This document shows, one piece after another, positions 16,001 through 26,400 of a stretch of DNA of 37,958 bases. The DNA lies in contig CAJOMA010000001.1 of assembly GCA_905235655.1 (NCBI GenBank), forward strand, positions 1 through 37,958. The letters are read 5' to 3'. Position 1 is the first letter of the stretch. Every line of letters starts with the position of its first letter. The notes below the pieces were generated by a model. The model was not told the DNA's origin. It worked only from the letters and a program-made list of their open reading frames with translations, and ran no database searches. Source of the DNA: an uncultured Oscillospiraceae bacterium (GTDB lineage Bacteria > Bacillota > Clostridia > Oscillospirales > Oscillospiraceae). The translations under genes were made by a program, and so were the position numbers.

Positions 16001-18187
16001 TCAGCTGTACAATAGTTGTTGCCGCGCAATCAGATCGGTGAAGACGCCGCCCTTTTCGAGCAACTCGTCGTAGGTTCCGTCTTCCACGATCCTGCCACCG
16101 TCCAGCACCAGAATGCGGTTGCAGCGTTTGATCGTAGAAAGCCGGTGCGCAACGACGATTCGGGTGCAGTCCATGGCGTCCAGCGCCTCGGAGACCTGCT
16201 TTTGCGTCTTGTTGTCCAATGCGGAGGTCGCCTCGTCAAAGATGAGCAGCTTCGGCTTCGGAGCGATGGCGCGGGCGATCATCAGCCTCTGACGCTGCCC
16301 GCCGGATATGCCGCCCTGCCCTTCGGAGACGACGGTAAACATCCCCATGGGCATGGCGCGGATGTCGTCCGCGATTCCCGTCTGCTCCGCCGCCGCCCAA
16401 GCGTCCTCCAGAGGCAGCTCGGGACTGGTGATGACGATATTGGAATAGATGTCGCCCTGAAACAGTCCGGCGTCCTGCATGACGGTGCCGATCCTTCTGC
16501 GCAGGGAGAGCAGGTCCAGATTCTTGACGTCTTTGTTGTCATAGTAAATCGCGCCTTTTTCGGGCGTTTCAAAGCCTAACAGCAGCCGCACCAGCGTGGA
16601 TTTGCCGCTGCCGGTTCGCCCCACCACGGCGATGTATTCGCCGGAGCTGATTTTCAGCGACAGGTCGTCAAGAACATACGGCGACTGAGCATCATAGCGG
16701 AAGCTTACATGCTCCAGCACGACGTCGCCGGAGATATCGCTGACGATCTGCTTGCGCTCCGCCGTCTCCGGCTCGGTTTTCAAAAACGGATCGGCCAGCT
16801 CCAGAGCAGGCCGGATTTGCGCGGCGGACAAAGCGATGGAGGACACTGACAGAAACGCACCCATCAGCATGCCGTATGCCGCAGTGAAAGCAAAGTAATT
16901 GGACTGACCGATATTGCTATTTGCTGCCAGATAGTACAGCGCGATGGTTGACGTCAGACTGATGGCGGCAGAGATCACGCTGTTGATTTTGAGGAACGTC
17001 GGCGGATTGTAGGTGAGCGCAGCACCTTCGGAATACAAATTCATCCATTTGGCAAAGACGCGCTTTTCCGCGCCGGAGAGCTTGATCTTCTGCACCCCGG
17101 TGATCAGACTGTAGCTCATGCCGGACTCCTTCGCATTGTGTACCATCTTCTTTCGGTTGATCCGAATCTGCGCCAGTGTGGAGGCGACGGAAAAACACAC
17201 CGTCACGGCAACGATAAGGAGCGACGGAAGCGCCAGCGTCGGGGCGAAGCGGAAAATCTGGGTGACGTACAGCAGCGAGGTCAGGGCGGTCAGAGCGGTG
17301 CTTACGACCGTGCTCAGCAAGGTTGCGCATAGCTGGTTGACCGACCCGGCGCGGCATTTCAGATCGCCGGGGCTGTAGTTGCGAAAGAAACCTGCGGGAA
17401 GAGACAGCAGCCGCATCATCATAGACGCCTGTACGCCGAGGGAGACCTTGGCGTCAAGCCTGCTTTGCACGAGAGCTTTTATGACGGACAGGAGCTGCGA
17501 GGACAGCGATACGCAAAGGATGCAAACGGCGGCGCCAATGAGAGCGCTTGCCCGTCCGGAGTTCAGCACCGGACCGGTCAGCGCACGGATGATGCGCGGC
17601 ATAAACATCCCGACCAGCGTAACGGCAAGGGTCGCCGCCGCGATTAGAATAATATCGCTGAGAGACACGCAGCGCTTCATATACAGCAGCAGATCGGGAA
17701 TGCCCAGCTTTTTCTGCGGAAGCGGACGGTAGAAGCAAACAGCCTGCGCTGCAAAGAGGGGAGCGGTCTTCGCGTTCAGCCTTACCCGCTTCCCGGTCTT
17801 CGGGTCGTTGAAACGGTAGCCTGTGACCGCGCAGGGCAGCAGCGCGACCGGGAATCCGTCCTCTTTCGTAAAGGCGAGGATCGGTCCGCTGGCGTTCTTG
17901 TACCAGCCGTCTGTCAGCTCCACGTTTCGGCGCATGAGACCGTAGGACCGAAGACAGTAGTCCAACTGCTCGTCGGCAGCTTTGATCTCTTCGGGAATCT
18001 CGACCGGTTTATAGTGATAATATTTCAATATTTCGTCGATTGCGCTTTTCGTTACGATACGCGCGTCGCCGATTTTTTCTGCGCCGCGCGTTCCCAGCAC
18101 GACCCCGGTGATCCGAACAAACGAATCCTCCAGAAGCTGCTGATCTGCGTTGCGCCGTTCTTCGATTTGACTTTCAAACCAATTCAT
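16001..18187 (-). CDS. NHLP-type peptide export ABC transporter, permease/ATPase lacking the C39 domain
   Basis: Walker A VGRTGSGKST, signature ISGGQRQRLMIARA, IFDEATSALD; long non-peptidase N-terminal region. Confidence 0.88.
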   Translation of the reverse strand: MNWFESQIEERRNADQQLLEDSFVRITGVVLGTRGAEKIGDARIVTKSAIDEILKYYHYKPVEIPEEIKAADEQLDYCLRSYGLMRRNVELTDGWYKNASGPILAFTKEDGFPVALLPCAVTGYRFNDPKTGKRVRLNAKTAPLFAAQAVCFYRPLPQKKLGIPDLLLYMKRCVSLSDIILIAAATLAVTLVGMFMPRIIRALTGPVLNSGRASALIGAAVCILCVSLSSQLLSVIKALVQSRLDAKVSLGVQASMMMRLLSLPAGFFRNYSPGDLKCRAGSVNQLCATLLSTVVSTALTALTSLLYVTQIFRFAPTLALPSLLIVAVTVCFSVASTLAQIRINRKKMVHNAKESGMSYSLITGVQKIKLSGAEKRVFAKWMNLYSEGAALTYNPPTFLKINSVISAAISLTSTIALYYLAANSNIGQSNYFAFTAAYGMLMGAFLSVSSIALSAAQIRPALELADPFLKTEPETAERKQIVSDISGDVVLEHVSFRYDAQSPYVLDDLSLKISSGEYIAVVGRTGSGKSTLVRLLLGFETPEKGAIYYDNKDVKNLDLLSLRRRIGTVMQDAGLFQGDIYSNIVITSPELPLEDAWAAAEQTGIADDIRAMPMGMFTVVSEGQGGISGGQRQRLMIARAIAPKPKLLIFDEATSALDNKTQKQVSEALDAMDCTRIVVAHRLSTIKRCNRILVLDGGRIVEDGTYDELLEKGGVFTDLIARQQLLYS

Positions 18188-18240
18188 AGATGGTTTCTCC
18201 CTTCGCGTGGGGTAGAGTGGAGAGTGGGGAGTTTTGCTTG

Positions 18241-18588
18241 TTATTGAGAATTGCGAATTGTTTTTGTGGATGCGGAAAGAAGCTTGCGCAATTCCTCAGC
18301 ATCCCGAAACATGCTGTTGTATTGTTTTTCCGTCAAATAACCTGTTTTTTGCAGAAGCTCCAGCCAATACAGGGTTTCTGCCGTCTCTTTTAATGCAATG
18401 TAGAGCTTTGCCTGAAAGTCGTTTCTGCTGATCGCGCATTCCGCTTCTGCCAGATTGGCACCGATCGACGTCCCGGAACGAAGCAACTGCTTTGACAGCA
18501 CATACTCATGCTTTTCCTGCCGCAAGAACTGATACAACCGTACAATCCGGATCGCAAACTCTTTGCTTTTATTGATGGTCAAACTCAT
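18241..18588 (-). CDS. Four-helix-bundle protein (S23/IVS-type)
   Basis: KSKEFAIRIVRLYQFL...LLRSGTSIGANLAEAECAISRNDFQAKLYIALKETAETLYWLELL. Confidence 0.9.
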   Translation of the reverse strand: MSLTINKSKEFAIRIVRLYQFLRQEKHEYVLSKQLLRSGTSIGANLAEAECAISRNDFQAKLYIALKETAETLYWLELLQKTGYLTEKQYNSMFRDAEELRKLLSASTKTIRNSQ

Positions 18589-18638
18589 TTTGCAATCTCC
18601 CTATTCCCCAAAACTCCACTCTCCACTCTCTAAACTCC

Positions 18639-20816
18639 TCACTCAGAAGTTACTAACTCCGCGTAAGCGCCGTTCAGCTTCATCAGCTCGTCGTGTGTGC
18701 CGCGCTCGACGACACTGCCGTGGTCGAGAACGATGATCTCGTCGCAGTCGCACACAGTGGAAAGGCGGTGGGCGATGACGATGCAGGTGATGCCCCGATC
18801 CCGGATGGCGTTGACCACCGCGTGCTCCGTTTTGGCGTCGAGAGCGGAGGTCGCCTCGTCAAGGAGAATGATCGTAGGGTCCTGCGCCAGCACGCGGGCG
18901 ATTTCCAGCCGCTGGCGCTGCCCGCCGGAGAAGTTTCTGCCGCCGCTGACCAGCCTGTGCCGGTAGCCGCCGGGAAGCTGCGTAATATCGTCGTGGAGTT
19001 GTGCGTCGCGCGCCGCCAAAATCATTTCAAAGTCCTGGATGGAGTCGTCCCACATCTTGATGTTGTTCGCTATGGTGTCCTCAAACAGGATGATATCCTG
19101 ATCTACCACCGCCAGCGAACCGACCATGACCTCCCGCGGATAGGCGGATCGCGGCTTGCCGTCAAAGAGGATCTCGCCGCTCCATGGCTGATATAAGCCC
19201 GAAATCAGCTTGGAGATCGTGGATTTGCCGCAGCCGGAGACGCCGACGAGGGCGATCCGCTGTCCTGCTTTGACGGACAGGGAAAAGTCGCTGATCAGCG
19301 GCTCTTCCAGCCGGGAATAGCCAAAGGTGACGTTTTTCAGCTCGACGTTGCCGCGGAGCTTTGTCAGCTCCGCCACCTCTGTTTCACGCTCGACGGTGTT
19401 TTCGTCCACGGGGTACTCCATCACGTCCTCGACGCGCTCCATTTGTGTGCGCATTTCCTGCATGGTCTGCCCCGCGCCGACCAGCGTCATGGCAGGGGAG
19501 AGGAAAGAACCTAAAAAGCCCTGAAACATCAGCACCGCGCCGAGGGTGAAGCTGCCCTCCATGGTCATCCACACGCCGACTGCCAGCACGGCGCAGTTGG
19601 CAAGTGTGGAGAAGAGCGCGGGGATCATCCCGAGAAGCTGGTTTGTTTTGGCCGCCTTGACACTCTGCGCGTTCACGGACGCCTGATAGCCTGACCACTT
19701 TTGAAAGAATCCGTTTTCCGCGCCGCTTGCCTTGATGGTCTCGATCATGTCGATGCCAGAGACCGTCATCGCCTCCAGCTTGCCTGCGTCGCGCATCTGG
19801 ATACGGGCGATGTTCATGCGCTTTGCGGAGATGATCCGGGACATGACGGCGTTCAGCGCAAGGGTCACGATGCCAATGAGACTCAATAGCGGGCTCTGCG
19901 TCAGCATCAGAACCAAATAGAATATCACCAGGACGGAGTTCAGCAGAAGCGGCGCGAAGGTGCCCACCAGCGTCCCCGCGATGGAGGCGTTCATGGTCGC
20001 GCGGCTCTGAATATCGCCCGCCAGCCGCTGCGAGAAAAATTCCATAGGCAGGTGCAGTACCTTCCACATATAGCCGGTGCTGCCGAGCACAGCCATTTTG
20101 CCGTTGATCCGAAGGGAATAGACGGCCTGCACCCAAGCGACGATCAGTTGAACCGCCGCCAGCAGAAGCAGCACGGAGAGGAAGGGGTACAGCCAGTCCC
20201 GGTTGCTTCCGGTCAGCAGGCGATCCATAAAAATGCGGGAGGCAACCGAGTTTGTGATTCCGAACAGATAGCTGATCGCAGTAGTCAGCATGACGAACAC
20301 TACGGCAGCGCCCGCGCCGATCAAACGTCTGCGGGCAAAATCTACCGTGCTGCGGCGTTCGCCGCCGGGCAGGAAGTCCTTTCCCGGAACGGGAATGATG
20401 ACTACGCCGGTAAACGCCCTGTCAAATTCCTCCCAACTCAGCTTGACCGACCCTCTGGCGGGGTCGTTGATGTACACGTGTCTGCCCTGAAACCCGCAGA
20501 GCACGACAAAGTGGTTCATGTTCCAGTGAAGGATACAGGGGAACTGTCCCTTTTCCTTCAGCGTCTCCGGCTCCATGCGGAACGCCTTTACATCGAAGCC
20601 GTAGCGCTCGGCGGCACGGTAGATATTCTTCGCCGTCGCGCCGTCCCGGCTCACGCCGCAATCTACGCGCGCCTGCTCCAGCGGCACCCATTTGCCGTAA
20701 TACGCCATCACCATGGCGAGCGCGGCAGCGCCGCATTCCGGCGTCTCCAACTGCATCACGACGGGGACCTTGGCAACCCCGCTTGTCCGTGTGAGTTTCA
20801 CTTTGCGTTTTCCCAT
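18639..20816 (-). CDS. NHLP-type ABC transporter with N-terminal C39 peptidase
   Basis: C39 motifs ETPECGAAALAMVMAYYG, HWNMNHFVVL, INDPARG; ABC motifs GVSGCGKST and FSGGQRQRLEIARVL. Confidence 0.92.
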   Translation of the reverse strand: MGKRKVKLTRTSGVAKVPVVMQLETPECGAAALAMVMAYYGKWVPLEQARVDCGVSRDGATAKNIYRAAERYGFDVKAFRMEPETLKEKGQFPCILHWNMNHFVVLCGFQGRHVYINDPARGSVKLSWEEFDRAFTGVVIIPVPGKDFLPGGERRSTVDFARRRLIGAGAAVVFVMLTTAISYLFGITNSVASRIFMDRLLTGSNRDWLYPFLSVLLLLAAVQLIVAWVQAVYSLRINGKMAVLGSTGYMWKVLHLPMEFFSQRLAGDIQSRATMNASIAGTLVGTFAPLLLNSVLVIFYLVLMLTQSPLLSLIGIVTLALNAVMSRIISAKRMNIARIQMRDAGKLEAMTVSGIDMIETIKASGAENGFFQKWSGYQASVNAQSVKAAKTNQLLGMIPALFSTLANCAVLAVGVWMTMEGSFTLGAVLMFQGFLGSFLSPAMTLVGAGQTMQEMRTQMERVEDVMEYPVDENTVERETEVAELTKLRGNVELKNVTFGYSRLEEPLISDFSLSVKAGQRIALVGVSGCGKSTISKLISGLYQPWSGEILFDGKPRSAYPREVMVGSLAVVDQDIILFEDTIANNIKMWDDSIQDFEMILAARDAQLHDDITQLPGGYRHRLVSGGRNFSGGQRQRLEIARVLAQDPTIILLDEATSALDAKTEHAVVNAIRDRGITCIVIAHRLSTVCDCDEIIVLDHGSVVERGTHDELMKLNGAYAELVTSE

Positions 20817-20820
20817 GCAT

Positions 20821-21243
20821 TCACCTGCTTTCCAGCAGGAAGCTGATGGGATGCGCCGTTTCCGTCACGACGACGCCGTCGTAGGCGCCGTCCGGGAGCT
20901 CGACCTCCGCCGTACCCACGGAGCGGCCGTATTCATCCGACGAGGCGGCGGCAATCCGGTATTCCTGTCCGGAAACGCGCAGCGTCATCCCGTCCGCCAG
21001 CGTTTCCGAGGCGAGCGGAACAATCATCGCCGTGTGATCCTCGACGATGACCTTGACCTCCGCAGTGGTTTCCAGCGTTCCCATCATCGACCATGCAAAG
21101 ATACCGACCAGAAGCAGAATTACCGCGGCAAGAAGCACCCAAATCCCCGGATTTGTCACGCGAAGATAGCCGTTGAGCTGCTCCGGAGAGGAAATGCGGT
21201 CTATCGTTTTCTGTCTGAAAATTTTTTGATCGTTATCTGACAT
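20821..21243 (-). CDS. Short HlyD-like NHLP secretion protein
   Basis: ISSPEQLNGYLRVTNPGIWVLLAAVILLLVGIFAWSMMGTLETTAEVKVIV, one TM plus short periplasmic/extracellular part; GGATGGAG RBS. Confidence 0.75.
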   Translation of the reverse strand: MSDNDQKIFRQKTIDRISSPEQLNGYLRVTNPGIWVLLAAVILLLVGIFAWSMMGTLETTAEVKVIVEDHTAMIVPLASETLADGMTLRVSGQEYRIAAASSDEYGRSVGTAEVELPDGAYDGVVVTETAHPISFLLESR

Positions 21244-21368
21244 CTTACTCCATCCTTCCGTTCCGTTCGGCAAACATTTTGCTATTTTATTTTATTTTAT
21301 CATATAATCCTTGCTACGACAAGATTATTATGGTAAAATAAAATACAAAAGAAGTATCAATTGCAAAC

Positions 21369-23192
21369 TTGATGGAAGGCGAAACGACATATTTCTTCGC
21401 AGGCTCCTGCTGCGGAAAAAAGAAGGTGAGAAATACGAAGCGGCTCTTATGGCTGCTCCTTGCGCTGGGCGTTTTGCTCGGCACGCTTGCCGACGCCGTC
21501 GCGGCATCTGACGGCTCGGCGGAAGGAGCGGACTATCTGATAAAATATAAGACTCCGCCGGATGAAGAGCCCTTCCATGTGGTCGGCGCAGCGGAGCTGG
21601 AGCGGCTGCTGGAGAAGGACGCGCTGCTCTGGTATGAGCCGGATGCGGAGCTGCCGCTGAACGACCTCCTGCCGCCGGAGGCGGAGAGTCCGAAGCGTTC
21701 GGCGCAGGATCGGTGGGCGACGGATATGATCGGCGCCTCCGCCGCCGTGGAGGCAGGCTTTATCGGTCAGGGCGTCCGGGTCGGCGTCATCGACTCCGGC
21801 GTTGCGCCGCACGCCGATCTGTTGGACAATCTTGCTGCAGGCGGAAACTACATTGAGGGCGCAACTGACCCGTCGGATACCTCTGACTCCTACGGACACG
21901 GAACCAGAGTGGCGGGCTTGATCGCCGGACACGGCGAAACGTCAAGTACCGGCGCCGCCCCGGGCGCAACCATCGTTCCTCTCAAATGCACCGACGGCAA
22001 GACGGTAAAGGTCAGCGCGATTTGCCGCGCCGTCTACGGCGGTGTCGACGACTTTGATTGCGATATTTTGAACATGAGCCTCGGCTTGACGACGGATTAC
22101 GAGGCGCTTAAAGAGGCAGTGGCTTATGCGCAGGCAAACGGTGTTCTGGTGGTTGCCGCTGCAGGCAACGGCGGAGGCACGGCTGTCTACTACCCGGCAG
22201 GCTACGAGGGAGCGCTCGGCGTCGGCGCGGTGGATCGTGACGGCGTTGTCTTCAATAACTCCAACCGCAATCAAACGGTCTTTTTGACCGCTCCCGGCGT
22301 CAGCGTTCCGACGCTTCACCCGCTCGGCGGCTATACGACGGCAACCGGAACCTCCTTTGCTGTGCCGCTGGTCTCGGCGTCTGCCGCCGTGCTCATGAGC
22401 GCGGCGCCCTCCCTCACAGCGGAAGAAATCTCTGCGCTGCTCCGGGACGGTGCGCTCGACGCGGGCGTCGAAGGATGGGATTCGTCCTATGGCTGCGGGA
22501 TTGTCAACCTTGAAAACAGTTTGGCATGCCTGCGGAAAGACGATCCTCCGGCACCGCCGGAGCCGTCAGTCTTCGCACTTGTCTCCACTTGCGAGCAGGG
22601 AGCGGAATGCCCTCTGTATCGCTTTGCGGATTTACATCCGAACGCATGGTATCACGACGGCGTCCATTTCGTTCTGCACACGGGCTGGATGGCTGGGATC
22701 GCCGAGCAGCGCTTTGACCCGGACGGCATTACCACCCGCGCCATGCTGGTAACAACACTCTACCGCGCAGAGGGAGAACCGGAGAGTCAGAGTGAAGCCC
22801 CGTCTTTCCCGGATGTAATCTCTGAACGGTATTATACCAATGCGGTTCTTTGGGCTGCCGAAACACAAATTGTAACGGGCTATCCGGACGGCAGCTTTCG
22901 ACCGGACGAACCGATCACGCGAGAGGAAACGATGACGATGCTCTGCCGGTACGCCGCATGGAAAGGCGCGCCTGCCTCACAGGAAGGGGAGCTGCCGGAC
23001 TTCCCCGATGCAGATCAGGCGGCGGACTACGCACAAGACGCATTGCGCTGGGCCGTGCGGGCGGAAATCCTGCGCGGCACAACCGCCCCGGACGGGCAAA
23101 CGCTGCTTGCCCCCAAAGCTGCCGCGACCCGCGCACAGCTTGCCGCCATGCTGCTGCGGCTGTGCAAACTCTTACGGAATCAATTAAAATGA
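21369..23192 (+). CDS. S8 subtilisin-like serine protease with C-terminal SLH domains
   Basis: Triad contexts VGVIDSG, GHGTRVAG, GTSFAVP; three SLH-like repeats (NAWYHDGVHFVLHTGWMAG...). Confidence 0.92.
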   Translation: MMEGETTYFFAGSCCGKKKVRNTKRLLWLLLALGVLLGTLADAVAASDGSAEGADYLIKYKTPPDEEPFHVVGAAELERLLEKDALLWYEPDAELPLNDLLPPEAESPKRSAQDRWATDMIGASAAVEAGFIGQGVRVGVIDSGVAPHADLLDNLAAGGNYIEGATDPSDTSDSYGHGTRVAGLIAGHGETSSTGAAPGATIVPLKCTDGKTVKVSAICRAVYGGVDDFDCDILNMSLGLTTDYEALKEAVAYAQANGVLVVAAAGNGGGTAVYYPAGYEGALGVGAVDRDGVVFNNSNRNQTVFLTAPGVSVPTLHPLGGYTTATGTSFAVPLVSASAAVLMSAAPSLTAEEISALLRDGALDAGVEGWDSSYGCGIVNLENSLACLRKDDPPAPPEPSVFALVSTCEQGAECPLYRFADLHPNAWYHDGVHFVLHTGWMAGIAEQRFDPDGITTRAMLVTTLYRAEGEPESQSEAPSFPDVISERYYTNAVLWAAETQIVTGYPDGSFRPDEPITREETMTMLCRYAAWKGAPASQEGELPDFPDADQAADYAQDALRWAVRAEILRGTTAPDGQTLLAPKAAATRAQLAAMLLRLCKLLRNQLK

Positions 23193-23218
23193 TTATATTT
23201 TTCAGGGAGGATCTTATC

Positions 23219-23380
23219 ATGGAAAACAAGAAGCTTGACAAGCAGGAAAAACTTGAGGACGTAGTGCTCGAACTGACGCAGGACGAGCTTGCAAGGGTCA
23301 CCGGCGGCGACGATCCCTTTGCCAATACAGACCGCGTACCCGAGCAGCCGATCGACGATGAGCTGCGTGAAGACGGCTGA
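23219..23380 (+). CDS. 53-aa double-glycine leader peptide (putative exported peptide precursor)
   Basis: MENKKLDKQEKLEDVVLELTQDELARVTGG / DDPFANTDRVPEQPIDDELREDG; GGGAGG RBS. Confidence 0.8.
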   Translation: MENKKLDKQEKLEDVVLELTQDELARVTGGDDPFANTDRVPEQPIDDELREDG

Positions 23381-23452
23381 GGCACCAAACCTTCTTCGCA
23401 TACGGGGGGAGCATATCCCCCTCTTACATCAAATGAAAGTGATGGGAAAACC

Positions 23453-26400
23453 ATGAAAAAAACGTTGTCGCGGCTGCTTTCCGCATGCCTCTGCATGTTG
23501 ATGCTCTTCCAGAGCTCCGAGGGCATCATTGCCCCCGTTTACGCAGACCCCGTAATCGACATTCCGCTCTCTGTGCCGCAGACGCTGCAGGACGGCGGCA
23601 ACTATTTCTTCGTCCGCGAGGATTACAGCATATCCGAAAAAAGCGAAGGAAAGCTCTATATCCCCGTCCAGAGAACCGGCGACCTCAGCGCGGAAGCGGA
23701 CATTACCCTGAAGCTGGTGGATATGACCGCCCATTACGGCGTCAACTACACCGCAGAAATACATAACGCCGAGCTTGATCCCACGATGGAGCTGGGCGGC
23801 GTCGCCGTGGTGGACCTGTTCCTGAACGGCGAATACGAGGAGATCGACCCCGACGAGTACAACGACGCGATCGGGCAGGCGGTCTATGAGGCAGGCGGCG
23901 CGGACCTCCTGTCGGCCGACGGCGAGGTCATCGGACATTTAACGGGCTTTCCGCTCGATGACGAGGGCAACCCTGTTTTGACAGAGGAAGCGGCAGCCGG
24001 CGCAGCAAATAGCAACGTGACGCCCGAAGCAGCGCCGCAGGCGATAGCTGCCGACGCAGCCACGTCTGACGCGCAGTCGCTGCGCGCGGCGAGGGATTCT
24101 TATACCGGCACGGTCTCCGACCGTCAGCAGTTAGAGGGGCCTGCCGGCTTTGCAGACGCCCTGTCTGGCGCAAATCCGCTCTCCGGGACGGAGGCGGTGG
24201 CAGAGCAGGCCGTTGAGGACGCCTACCCGGGCAGAGATTACACCCTGCATTTTGACGCCGGAGAGGAAGCCAAATTTCTGGTCGTCACACCCCTGTATTC
24301 CGAAGCGGCAGAGGGCGACAGCATCATCATGCTGATCCTCAAGGATCTGCCGGAGGGCTACACCGCGCCGGAGAACTTCAATCTGCGCTCGGTCGTCATC
24401 AGCGACGAGGACCCGCGGACGCCGGTCACGGTCAGCTTTGCGCAGGCGGAAATCAAGGCAGAAAACGGCACCGCCTCCATCACGGTCACCCGTGAAGGGC
24501 GCGTCAATTCCGTGGTCGGCGTGATGCTCCAGTCCGCCGACGGCACCGCGACCGCCGGCGACGACTACGGCGGCGTCGGCGCGAAGCTCTATTTCTCCAT
24601 GGGCGTCACGCAGCGCACCGTGGAGCTCCCTGTGACCCACGACGTCACGGAGAAGGATTTTAAGGTCTATCTCTCGCCGCTGCCCGACGACGGCGGCGTC
24701 ACGATCGGCACGTCCTCTGCGCGGGTCGTCATCCCCGCCGCAGAACGCGAGGCGGAGCTGATGGAGGCGAAGGACGCCGACCGCCTTGGCGATCAGTGGA
24801 ACCTGCAGGATCGTTTCGACGAAAAGTCGAGCCATGTCAGCTACCGGAATAACGGCTACGGCCTGTATATGGAGACGGAGGAGGACAAGTGCTGCGGCGA
24901 ATACTTCGATGTTTACGTTTCCAGCAGCTATGCATGGGACGGTATCAGCGTCTATTGCAAGCTCCATACCTGGTACTCCATGATTCAGTTTATTATCCGA
25001 ACGTGGGGACGGAGCACGAGCTCGTGGACCACGCTCTATGATCATAAATACGGAGACTGCGAGACCAAGGACAACCAGACCGTAGAGGTCTATTACGGAA
25101 CGGAGGAAACTCCGAGCTATATCAGACTCAAGGACTGGTGCTACGAGGTGCACAACGGCTTCCGTGACAGCTATACGGACCTCACGATCTATTCCGTCCG
25201 GCCAATCAAGCGCAAGTTCACCGTCCAGTTACAGCAGCCGCAGGTTCTGCACTATGAGGGCTTGACGGACGAGCAGATTCTGGACAGCTACGAGCACGTC
25301 GTGCTGGATGACAGCTTTGAGACGACCGGCACCTACTGGACGAACGGACATTTTTCCGTTTCCCGTCTGGGATCGCAGGAATGGTCCAGATTCTACCAGT
25401 TGGTCGCAGTGCATCCCACGAACGGCTCGACCTACACGCTGGGCACGAACAACGGCAACTCCGGCTCTATCAGCGTCGACCTCACCGAGAGCATCATCAA
25501 CGCGCTCGCGAACCGCGGCTACATTACCTGGAGGAGAGCCTCCAACGGCTCTTATTCCGGCACCATTCAGATTCGGCCGGTTTTCAAATACGTGAAGGAC
25601 GTCACCGTGCAGGTGCGCGATACCGGCTATGGCGGCGTGGGCATCGAGGGCGCGCCCGAGCTGCTTTGGGATTTCAATGCCGACGGTGCGATGAGCGCAG
25701 TGATGGGCGCAGGCTCCCTGCATAACGTCAGTTGGGCGGGAGAAAAAGATGCCGAGGGCAACAGCTATTATACCTTCACTGCCACGGCGGCGGACCCCTA
25801 CGTCTCCATTGATATGCCCTACGACAACGCTTCCAATCTCGTTTGGGCGGCGGTACGCGCCAAGAACCTCTGCAATGCGGACGCCATCGAGCTGTACGGC
25901 AGATTCAACGACAGCGGTCCCGCCAGCGCGTCGTGCGTCCACGTCGATTTGGAGCACGACACGCAGTGGCATACCTATCTGATCAACGTCCCGGAGGAGA
26001 ACGTGCGGACGGTTAACGCCTTCAAGGGCGAGACCATCACCCAGACGGCATGGAAGGGCAGGGTGAACTGGCTCCGGATCGATCCGATCTGGTATCAGAA
26101 CGGCACGGAGATATCCGGCGACCGGATCCAGATCGACTATGTTGCCTTCTTCCAAACGAAGGAGGCGGCGGAAATCTACCTTTCCGGAACGGGTGCTGCA
26201 AAAGTGCTTGCTCCCGGGAAGCATACCTTCCACTACGGCGACAAGCTGACCTTCCTGCCTGTCAATACGCCTGAAAGCACGGCTGCCGCCCTGACTCCCG
26301 TGGGGATCGGCTACCTCAGCCGCGCAGGCGGCGCCTCCGGTGCGTTGACCGGCGAGACTGATTGCAGCTATTTTGTGAAAAGTCTCGATCCAAAAAAGGA

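Noticed and set aside
18241-18588. Diversity-generating retroelement (Avd-like fold)
   Set aside because: No reverse transcriptase or template/variable repeat pair seen in the window; kept as a stand-alone four-helix-bundle protein.
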